Positions 56,311 to 64,000 of a stretch of DNA of 64,000 bases are shown here, in pieces. The notes under the pieces are model-generated. The model was not told the origin of the DNA, ran no database searches, and saw only the letters and a program-made list of their open reading frames with translations. Positions within the stretch are counted from its first letter, which is position 1. Every line of letters starts with the position of its first letter. The position numbers and the translations under genes are program-made. The DNA lies in contig NC_087063.1 in the NCBI RefSeq assembly GCF_963678635.1, positions 13,461,006 to 13,525,005 on the forward strand, given 5' to 3'. The DNA comes from Symsagittifera roscoffensis. Its lineage: Eukaryota; Xenacoelomorpha; Acoela; Convolutidae.

Positions 56311-59300
56311 CGAAACTCCAGATGATGATGAAATCTTTCCTTTTATAGTAGATGCAGATACTGATAGAGGACAACACATATTTTGTCAAAATTTACTCGT
56401 AAATTTATTTGAACCCGGAATCAGTCCATGTAAAACAGAGTTCCCCGATGTAAAAATCAAAAGACAAATCATAGATCACTATCTAAAAGATATATGCAAC
56501 ATAACACAACAATATGGAATCTACTCTATAGAATTCACTTCCCCAAACCATAATAATAGAACATACACTATTCAAACAGACGACCTTGATTTAGAATTTT
56601 CAAAAGTTTTTTCAGAATATATAAAAAGCATACAATACCATAACTCACAAAGAGCAAACTCCATTTTCACCAATGAAGTTTTCGCACTAATATATAGTTA
56701 TATTTCGATATTAGAAAATGAACTCCCATTAACAAATGTCTCACCGACAGAAACATCTAAACATTTAAGAGTACGACATGAAATCACACTACTCTCTAGT
56801 TATTTAAACATCATTAAAGAAAATTTCACGAAAGACGACGTTTCACAACATACCAAACACGATTTACAAAAAATTTTAGCATGGTTCATAATAGATTATT
56901 TTACACACAATATTGATTTAATTGCACAAGCAAGAAAAAATTTTAGACCCCAAAACTCGAACGATGATACAGCTATCACAGAACAATCAGATTATGTTTG
57001 GGACCCCGAATGGTCTCATCCCGTATTTATAAACTTTCCACAATCAATCTCAAGTCAAGCAATAGGTACAATATCTTACATAAGAGATTATGTAAGAGTA
57101 ATACCATTAACAATTGATGCAACACCATTAAACTATAATACATTTTTACCCGATACACAAAATAATAGTTTAAACTCTACAGTCATACACAATGAAAACC
57201 TCAATGGAACTAGGAATCTTACTCAACAAGATATACAGACACCATCACACTTCATAAATGAAGAAATTGTACACACAACAACTACACAACAAAGTATTTC
57301 ACCAATACGCCCAAATTTAACAACACCAAGAAATACAAATCCTTCACAAACACAGGTAACCTTACAATCAACCGTTAAACCTTCGGTTGCCCCTAAATAT
57401 TCACATATGGATTACCAAACATACAAACCCATGACAATACCATCAAAAACACGCAAAACATTCACTAGAAACAACTTTGCAGACCATAATTATAATTATA
57501 CACATCCATCAAAAACAAATTATAAACCACAAAGAAATTTTAATCAATATACAAAACCTCGAAACTGGGATAACCCAACGGCCCGATATAATTCCACAAA
57601 TTTTCAACCAAATCCTCCACAGGATCGCAGTGAAAATTACCCATTTTTTCAACAAAATAAAAATAAAAAACAAACATCTTATCAAATGGATTATTTATCC
57701 TCAGATGAAGATTTCTTACAACCAGATATATTTGCACCAAATACTCAAGAATATCGTAGACAAGGAATACAGAAAACACGTACAAACCATAGAAATTTTT
57801 CTCCACAATCAATAGATGCACAATATCAACAACCAATTCAACAACCAAATCCAATTAATATACAATCTTTTCAACCAATTCAACAACAAAATCCAATGAC
57901 TACACACTCGTATCAACCATCACAAATGCAAAATGAAATACCACTCCCGTATTATCTTCAACAACATGAAATAACAAGAAACCAACTTTCAAATTTTTCT
58001 CAAATGCCAAATGCAGCTGAATCATTACAAATGACAATGAATCCATACCTTATGGGTGGATCATCAATAACATCAAATAAACCCTTAATGGTTTTCACAG
58101 GAACAGACCCTGAATACTCTGTAGAAGATTACTTAAATGCAGTAACAGCAAATTTAATTTTAAATATTGGACCTGAACCAATTAACACGCCACTACATCA
58201 AAACTGGATACATCGACGCACAGCGTTGATACAAACAACCTTAGATGGCGCAGCCCAAAAATGGTTTTCAGTACTACCTCAAGAAATAAAATCAAACTGG
58301 AAAAGATTTACACAAGAATTTTCAAAAATGTTTGACTCCGAAAGAAACAAACAACAACAAAGAGTTTTATGTAATGAAATTCGCAGATTACCAAACGAAA
58401 CCATCAAGCAAATAGCAGTAAGAATCGAAACACTAGTTCGAAAAGCATATTCACTAAATACACATGACTATAAAAACACTAAGATGACAGAAATCTTAAT
58501 GATGACCTTAACACCACAATTAAGGAAAATAGCAATAAAAAAGAGAGCATCACATCCTTCTTCAATTCGAGAACCCGATTTAGATTTTAGAAAACTAGTA
58601 GACAAACTAGAACAAGCAGAAATCACAATGAAATTAGAAGAAACGGAAAATCTGAAATTACAATACGTTAACAAAATTGAAACGACTCCCACTAATATTA
58701 ATAATATACAAGAATCAGAAACAGATCTCGTTGAAAAAATCACTGAAATACTCAATATTTACGAAAAGAACCCGAACTTTAAAGGCAAACCATCTTTCAA
58801 AAAATGGTGTAATTATTGCCGACGATACGGACATAGTATTTCCGAATGTAGACAAAAACAACAAGATAGTCAAAATAAACCTCAAAAATACAAAGAACCA
58901 AATAAATCATTTTATCAATACATGAAAAAAGATCAAAACCTACCAAACAAAAATGTATACAGCAACAACAGTTCAGGAAAACCACTCCCAAACAATACAA
59001 GCTATACAAGAAATCAATCTCCATATAACTCAAGTTATAGAGGAAGATCACCAGAACGAAGAAACACGTATAATTCATCACAAAATCACTACAATAGACC
59101 GAATAGTCGAAATAACTACTCCAGATCAAATTCAAATACACAACGATTTGTTTCTAGATCTAATTCTCAATCAAGAAATAACTATTATCCAAACAACCAA
59201 TCACGAAATTCATCATACAATAGGAATAGAAACTACTCCTATAATCGAAACAGAAGTTATTCAAACAACCGAAACCAGAATTACCCGAACAACCGATCAA

Positions 59301-62300
59301 GGAATAACTCATATAATAGATCGAACTATAACAGACCAAACAATAATTACCAAAACAGATCGCGAAATAATTCACAAAACCGACACCCAAGTTATAATAA
59401 TCGCTATCGAAATTATTCCCAATCACCACACCGAAATAATAATCACTACAATAACTCTAATAATCGTCACAGAAGCAGTACACCTAAACATCAAAGACAA
59501 ATCAATCAAGTACAAGCTAACCCAGAAACAACATCAGACCCTCCAGGTATTGATGACACAGTAACTGATACGTTACAACTCAATCAAATAAACTGTACAT
59601 CATCAGATTCAGAAAGTGATACTGAAAACACTCTTGATATCAATATGATAAAAGTCGAAAATGACTATGAATCTGTCATATATGAACAACCCTTTCCATC
59701 ACATATATATGAAAATCAATCACAAATTCTTCAAAATCATTACACTACACCCATAAATTCCACACCAACGACGCAAGAAACAAATGAGATAAACACTACA
59801 AATCAAACCAATAAAAATACCAAAACAAAATGCTTGAATACAAACCACATTTATCAAAATATACAAAAAGAACAACCCAAAGAAAAAATTTGGACAATAC
59901 CATTTCTCTTAGAAAGCCCAAGAAATAAAGAATTTCAACCACCAGACCTTGAAATAGATTTTTTAATTGATTCAGGAGCAGAATCAAACATAATAAACAT
60001 TCCCACATGGAATGAAATAAAAATCTTACACCCAAAGCTAACACCTCTTGAAACCTCCAGCAAACTAGCGACAGCACAAGGATCAACATTGATAAACTAC
60101 GGAAAAATCCAATTATTTCTCCTCCCTACCAGAACAATGGAACAAAGTAAAATTTTAAATAAGCCATTTAAACAAATATTCCATATCACCGATATTAAAT
60201 ATAATATCATTGGAATACCATTTATTTCAAAGTATATACCAACAATTAACATACTAAATAGTAAAATATTAATCAAAGATAAATATACAAAAACAAAAGA
60301 AACATCCTTAACATTTTTTCAAAGATTGAATAAACAACCACCATTCTTTTCAAAATTTTATCCGATATTTAACCAACAAAGAAAACACCTGAAACCACTA
60401 TCAGGAAACATCTATAATTTTTCAATCAAACAAGTTCACCAATATGATAAAGCACAAAACAAACAAAAATTTTATATGTCAGATTTTGAATTCAAACCGA
60501 TTCATAAATTTTTCAAAATCACAATCTCTTCAATAAAATATTTGAAAAATTCGAATTCAGATATCATCTCCTTACATGTCTATAACAACACACCTTACCA
60601 AGTAACATTACCATTAGGACTTTTAGGATATTGTGAAACCAACGCAACAATATCACCAATACACGAAAAAGCCTATCGCGTAAATAATATACTCCAATTA
60701 CTAGATATTTGCCAATCTACAATTCTTAATGAAGAATTATCTATAAATAATATAATAAGTAACGAAAACAGAAATACGGATTATTTCACAAAAACTCCAT
60801 ATTTCAAACCTACATTCAACATCAGTAACTACACAGAGGACCAACAGAAATTTTTAACAATGTTTAATTTCCAACATTCACAAATAACACAAGACGAATT
60901 TGAAAAGTTAGCCAAACAGCTAATTCAATATTCATCAGTCTATGCAACATCAAAATTCGATGTTGGCAAAATCAGTTCATCACTACATCTCCCATTAAAA
61001 CCAGACGCAGTTTTCAAAAAACAAAGAGCAAGTAAAGTACCAATTCACTTACATGATAAAGTAAACAGATTACTCGATATTTTAGAGCAATACAACATTA
61101 TATCACCGGTTAATAAAGAAGAACAACCAAAAGGCAACACATTCATCAACCCCGTTATCATTCTAGCTAAAGGAGAATCGTTAAAAATCGTTCTCGATGC
61201 TAGATACCTCAATTCACTCATAGATGAATCAAAATGTAATTGGCCCATTGAACCAATACAAGTTATTTTAACAAAAATAAACGGCAAATACTTCACAACC
61301 GCCGACATGAATAGTGCATACAATCAAATGCCACTAGATGAACAATCACGACGTTTAACACAATTTGTTATCGGAAACCAACAATATGAATTCAACCGCT
61401 TATTCTATGGAATATCCATAGGACCAGCAGCATTTTCAGCCTTTATGAGCAAAATTTTTAGACCACTAATACTCAAGAAAAACGCAATCACCTATTTAGA
61501 CGATGTTTTTATGCAATCACAAACAAAAGACGAAATGTTCAAAGTTTTAGAAACATATCACCAAATACTTCAGAACGAAAATCTGAAGGCCGCCCCCGAT
61601 AAATCACACTTCTTTTTGACTAGAGTTAAATTCTTAGGACATAATATAGAAAGAAAAACAATCACTCCACTGAAATCACGCATTGACGCTATTCAAAAAC
61701 TTCAACCACCAACAAATAAAAAGAAAATCCAAGAGTTCCTTGGAATGTTAAACTTTTTAAGTAAATATGTTTATAAAATGCAATTATACCTACGACCATT
61801 TTATAACATCCTTAGACAACAAAACAACTTTGAATGGAATACAGAACATCAAACACGATTCGAAGAAATAAAGAAACTTTTAACTGAACAAATTTCAAAC
61901 ACAATTCCAGACCCTGATCAACCATTTTATGCAATGTGCGATGCTTCGAACTTTGGCATCGGCGCAGCATTATTACAATCACATAATGGTACAAATAAAA
62001 TGAACCTCATATCAGCAAATTCTCGATTATTCACTCAAGCAGAGCTACGACTCTCAACTCTAATGAGAGAATGTACAGCCATAATATATACACTTACAGA
62101 ATATGAATTTCTGATACTTGGATCAAAACATCCCACAGTTTTGTTCACAGACCACAAACCAATCATCTTTCTTTTTACACAGAAATCTAACCCAAACCAC
62201 CGAGTTTACAGATTTCAACTAATTCTAATGAAATTTCCAAACTTACATATAGTTTGGACTGCAGGAAAAAATCTTGCATTACCAGACACCTTAAGTCGAA

Positions 62301-64000
62301 ATACACCACCTGAATTACTTACACGAAAAACAACAGTTGAAATACCCAAAAATATAAAATTCTACCTTGCAGAAAACGAAACATCACCTCGATTAGAATG
62401 CAAATATGCAGTAAAAACTGATATTGAACAATCACAAATAAATAATTTACAACATTTCCCACTTTATTTAGATTGTCAAAATAATCATTATGAAGTTGAC
62501 CTACTTGGAACATCAACTTTTAAACCAATTCCATATTCTCAATGGATAAAAAATAACACCCAACAAAAACGAACAAAACAACACCTACCTAAAAAAGACC
62601 ATTTTCCACTAATTGAAAAAGAAGATTTAACTGATAAAATAAATTTATCAGGACCACAAACAAATGATTCAAAATACACAATAAATCAAGTTTTTGACCT
62701 TCACGACCCACTTGATACAATACCATTATCTAAATTAGAAATCGAAAACATTTTTCTCCCCCCAACAGAAACAATTACAATTTCAACACTGAAACAATAT
62801 CAAAACCTTGACCCAGTAATTCGACAACTAAAATCATGGCACAAATATAAAACTAAACCTATCAAAGCAGATTCAACCATTCTAGGAAACAAAACACTCC
62901 TCCGATACTTTCGCAAGTTTAACAATACAACAATTAACGAAAATACAGACCTTTTAGAGTACAACCTTAATGAATCTACAGTTCCCTGTCTCCCTATAAG
63001 TATGATTCTTATAGCTTTTAATATTTCACATACACAAAACATTAAAGGACACTCTGGATCAGAGAAAACATATTCAAATTTTATACAAAATTTTTACTTC
63101 CCAAATGCACCAATTTGGATAAAAGTACTATGCAATGATTGTATAGTATGTCAATTAAATAAACCTTACCCAAATCAAAAACAAATAGCACAAAAACAAG
63201 ATTTTAAAGGACAAAGTTTATACTTTAATCATCGTATCTCATTTGATACTAAAGGACCAATTTCACCCTCATCAGAAGGAAACTCCTACATTATGGTAAT
63301 TGTTGACGCATTTACACATTATGTAGCACTTAACCCAGTACCACATTGTAACGCTTATTACGCATACACAACACTTTATGAACACTGGATAGCAAAATTT
63401 GAACTACCAGAAATTTTAGTCACAGACAATGGTACAGAATTCATAAATAATGAAATAATAACACTATGTCATTTATACAACATTAAACACAAACCACGTA
63501 CATCTCATGCACCTTGGACAAACGGCTTAGTCGAAGGTATGAACCGTTCACTACAAGAATATCTTAGATGTATCATCAACGGAAATGATACCAAATATAC
63601 CGAATGGTCAGCAGATGTAAAATTATTTCCATTAGCATATAATTCACAAATCACGACAACTTTAGGAATGTCACCATACGAAATGGTTTTCAACCAAAAG
63701 CCACGCAAACCAATAATGTTTACAGCAAATTCCCATAAAAACGCACAAGGTTATTGTCAACCAAATAAAGACTCAATTTGTTATAACCTACCATTACATA
63801 CGCACGATGAAGATCATTTTCATCACCCACAAATCCTTAAATTAGCCTCTGGTACACACACCGAATGGATTTTAAATAGAGATAAGAAACACAATGAAAT
63901 TTACCAAAAAATAACGAAAAAGTTATTACAAAGACAAAACATAAATGAACAAATCAATTCACGTTTTACACCAGCTTCCGATTTAAAAATTGGAACATTT
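56285..64000 (+). CDS. gag-pol: Gag-Pol polyprotein of element 3, open to window end
   Basis: ATG 56285 (MSSTHTPGDE) opens a frame without stop for 2,572 codons. Domains: Gag N region; Gag core near WIHRRTALIQTTLDGAAQKW (58,210-58,270); CCHC knuckle CNYCRRYGHSISEC (58,808-58,850); a long Asn/Arg/Ser/Tyr-rich stretch (58,960-59,490); aspartic protease LIDSGAESNI (about 59,966); RT with TADMNSAYNQM and YLDD (61,493); RNase H with MCDASNFGIGAALL (about 61,935) and LPDTLSR; integrase HHCC finger (63,030-63,155) and D-D-E at FDTKG (about 63,245), VTDNGTEF (about 63,425), GLVEG (about 63,530). It is Ty3/gypsy by RT-RNase H-integrase order. All catalytic residues checked are present. The integrase C terminus continues beyond the window. 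Confidence 0.93.
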   Translation, partial: MSSTHTPGDETPDDDEIFPFIVDADTDRGQHIFCQNLLVNLFEPGISPCKTEFPDVKIKRQIIDHYLKDICNITQQYGIYSIEFTSPNHNNRTYTIQTDDLDLEFSKVFSEYIKSIQYHNSQRANSIFTNEVFALIYSYISILENELPLTNVSPTETSKHLRVRHEITLLSSYLNIIKENFTKDDVSQHTKHDLQKILAWFIIDYFTHNIDLIAQARKNFRPQNSNDDTAITEQSDYVWDPEWSHPVFINFPQSISSQAIGTISYIRDYVRVIPLTIDATPLNYNTFLPDTQNNSLNSTVIHNENLNGTRNLTQQDIQTPSHFINEEIVHTTTTQQSISPIRPNLTTPRNTNPSQTQVTLQSTVKPSVAPKYSHMDYQTYKPMTIPSKTRKTFTRNNFADHNYNYTHPSKTNYKPQRNFNQYTKPRNWDNPTARYNSTNFQPNPPQDRSENYPFFQQNKNKKQTSYQMDYLSSDEDFLQPDIFAPNTQEYRRQGIQKTRTNHRNFSPQSIDAQYQQPIQQPNPINIQSFQPIQQQNPMTTHSYQPSQMQNEIPLPYYLQQHEITRNQLSNFSQMPNAAESLQMTMNPYLMGGSSITSNKPLMVFTGTDPEYSVEDYLNAVTANLILNIGPEPINTPLHQNWIHRRTALIQTTLDGAAQKWFSVLPQEIKSNWKRFTQEFSKMFDSERNKQQQRVLCNEIRRLPNETIKQIAVRIETLVRKAYSLNTHDYKNTKMTEILMMTLTPQLRKIAIKKRASHPSSIREPDLDFRKLVDKLEQAEITMKLEETENLKLQYVNKIETTPTNINNIQESETDLVEKITEILNIYEKNPNFKGKPSFKKWCNYCRRYGHSISECRQKQQDSQNKPQKYKEPNKSFYQYMKKDQNLPNKNVYSNNSSGKPLPNNTSYTRNQSPYNSSYRGRSPERRNTYNSSQNHYNRPNSRNNYSRSNSNTQRFVSRSNSQSRNNYYPNNQSRNSSYNRNRNYSYNRNRSYSNNRNQNYPNNRSRNNSYNRSNYNRPNNNYQNRSRNNSQNRHPSYNNRYRNYSQSPHRNNNHYNNSNNRHRSSTPKHQRQINQVQANPETTSDPPGIDDTVTDTLQLNQINCTSSDSESDTENTLDINMIKVENDYESVIYEQPFPSHIYENQSQILQNHYTTPINSTPTTQETNEINTTNQTNKNTKTKCLNTNHIYQNIQKEQPKEKIWTIPFLLESPRNKEFQPPDLEIDFLIDSGAESNIINIPTWNEIKILHPKLTPLETSSKLATAQGSTLINYGKIQLFLLPTRTMEQSKILNKPFKQIFHITDIKYNIIGIPFISKYIPTINILNSKILIKDKYTKTKETSLTFFQRLNKQPPFFSKFYPIFNQQRKHLKPLSGNIYNFSIKQVHQYDKAQNKQKFYMSDFEFKPIHKFFKITISSIKYLKNSNSDIISLHVYNNTPYQVTLPLGLLGYCETNATISPIHEKAYRVNNILQLLDICQSTILNEELSINNIISNENRNTDYFTKTPYFKPTFNISNYTEDQQKFLTMFNFQHSQITQDEFEKLAKQLIQYSSVYATSKFDVGKISSSLHLPLKPDAVFKKQRASKVPIHLHDKVNRLLDILEQYNIISPVNKEEQPKGNTFINPVIILAKGESLKIVLDARYLNSLIDESKCNWPIEPIQVILTKINGKYFTTADMNSAYNQMPLDEQSRRLTQFVIGNQQYEFNRLFYGISIGPAAFSAFMSKIFRPLILKKNAITYLDDVFMQSQTKDEMFKVLETYHQILQNENLKAAPDKSHFFLTRVKFLGHNIERKTITPLKSRIDAIQKLQPPTNKKKIQEFLGMLNFLSKYVYKMQLYLRPFYNILRQQNNFEWNTEHQTRFEEIKKLLTEQISNTIPDPDQPFYAMCDASNFGIGAALLQSHNGTNKMNLISANSRLFTQAELRLSTLMRECTAIIYTLTEYEFLILGSKHPTVLFTDHKPIIFLFTQKSNPNHRVYRFQLILMKFPNLHIVWTAGKNLALPDTLSRNTPPELLTRKTTVEIPKNIKFYLAENETSPRLECKYAVKTDIEQSQINNLQHFPLYLDCQNNHYEVDLLGTSTFKPIPYSQWIKNNTQQKRTKQHLPKKDHFPLIEKEDLTDKINLSGPQTNDSKYTINQVFDLHDPLDTIPLSKLEIENIFLPPTETITISTLKQYQNLDPVIRQLKSWHKYKTKPIKADSTILGNKTLLRYFRKFNNTTINENTDLLEYNLNESTVPCLPISMILIAFNISHTQNIKGHSGSEKTYSNFIQNFYFPNAPIWIKVLCNDCIVCQLNKPYPNQKQIAQKQDFKGQSLYFNHRISFDTKGPISPSSEGNSYIMVIVDAFTHYVALNPVPHCNAYYAYTTLYEHWIAKFELPEILVTDNGTEFINNEIITLCHLYNIKHKPRTSHAPWTNGLVEGMNRSLQEYLRCIINGNDTKYTEWSADVKLFPLAYNSQITTTLGMSPYEMVFNQKPRKPIMFTANSHKNAQGYCQPNKDSICYNLPLHTHDEDHFHHPQILKLASGTHTEWILNRDKKHNEIYQKITKKLLQRQNINEQINSRFTPASDLKIGTF

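Larger units (their letters stand above)
54125..64000 (+). mobile_element. Ty3/gypsy LTR retrotransposon, element 3 (3' end outside window)
   Basis: Plus strand: LTR end and primer site near 54590, leader of about 1.25 kb, small ORF (55843-56310), and one continuous gag-pol frame to the window end. It is unrelated to the giant elements: very A-rich sense strand, one CCHC knuckle, YLDD in RT. With no stop in more than 2,570 codons it may be an active or very young copy. Confidence 0.88.

Noticed and set aside
58953-59564. Second-frame 203-codon ORF in element 3 as a gene
   Set aside because: The sequence is repetitive and A-rich, which removes stops in several frames; the gag-pol frame fully explains it.

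Overview
The window looks like nuclear DNA of an invertebrate animal. It is almost entirely mobile elements: two related giant Ty3/gypsy-type LTR retrotransposons (minus strand), a broken Polinton/Maverick (virus-like DNA transposon) into which both are inserted, and a third, unrelated Ty3/gypsy element (plus strand). I see no ordinary host gene, rRNA, tRNA or CRISPR array. A species cannot be named; the Polinton genes, a probable 66-bp intron and the AT-rich flanks against GC-richer elements fit an invertebrate genome.

Layout. 1-21618: giant element 1, read right to left: 5' LTR (20755-21618), about 3.1-kb structured leader, gag-pol (17619-8137), short spacer, then a second very long polyprotein ORF2 (7673 to beyond base 1). 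Its 3' end lies outside the window. 21619-30436: AT-rich Polinton remnant with PolB (minus; cut by the LTR of element 1), an unknown minus gene, two plus-strand genes (PC4-like; unknown with an HxH motif), adenain-type protease and double-jelly-roll capsid protein (minus). The capsid gene is cut at its N terminus by the left LTR of element 2. 30437-about 53200: giant element 2, about 22.8 kb and complete end to end but decayed: 3' LTR (30437-about 31306), 3' UTR, ORF2 (39659-32193), gag-pol (49384-39894), leader, 5' LTR (52364 into a 200-N gap). 53201-about 54120: AT-rich non-coding flank with a 133-bp tandem duplication. About 54125-64000: element 3, with a candidate LTR end at 54590, a primer-binding site at 54593, a small upstream ORF (55843-56310) and an uninterrupted gag-pol frame from 56285 to the window end.

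How the giant elements seem to work. Gag-pol carries a Gag core, two CCHC knuckles, aspartic protease, RT, RNase H, an acidic LSGE-repeat linker, integrase with GPY/F, and then an unexpected macro-like (ADP-ribose-binding fold) domain. ORF2 sits where env lies in retroviruses. In both copies it is preceded by a sequence resembling a 3' splice site, suggesting a spliced subgenomic mRNA. ORF2 of element 1 contains an SGNH/GDSL hydrolase domain that element 2 lacks. The rest of ORF2 (about 2,000 codons) is conserved between copies but not recognisable to me.

Most notable signals: three leader copies of an RNA fold with fully compensatory base changes; the 11-mer TGTCCGGGGAG ten times, in two reading frames and in a UTR; a nearly invariant block of about 60 nt inside pol; a conserved long hairpin in both leaders; and the macro and SGNH domains. 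Together these suggest a little-described lineage of giant LTR retroelements. All homology calls are by eye; coordinates of short motifs may be off by one or two bases.
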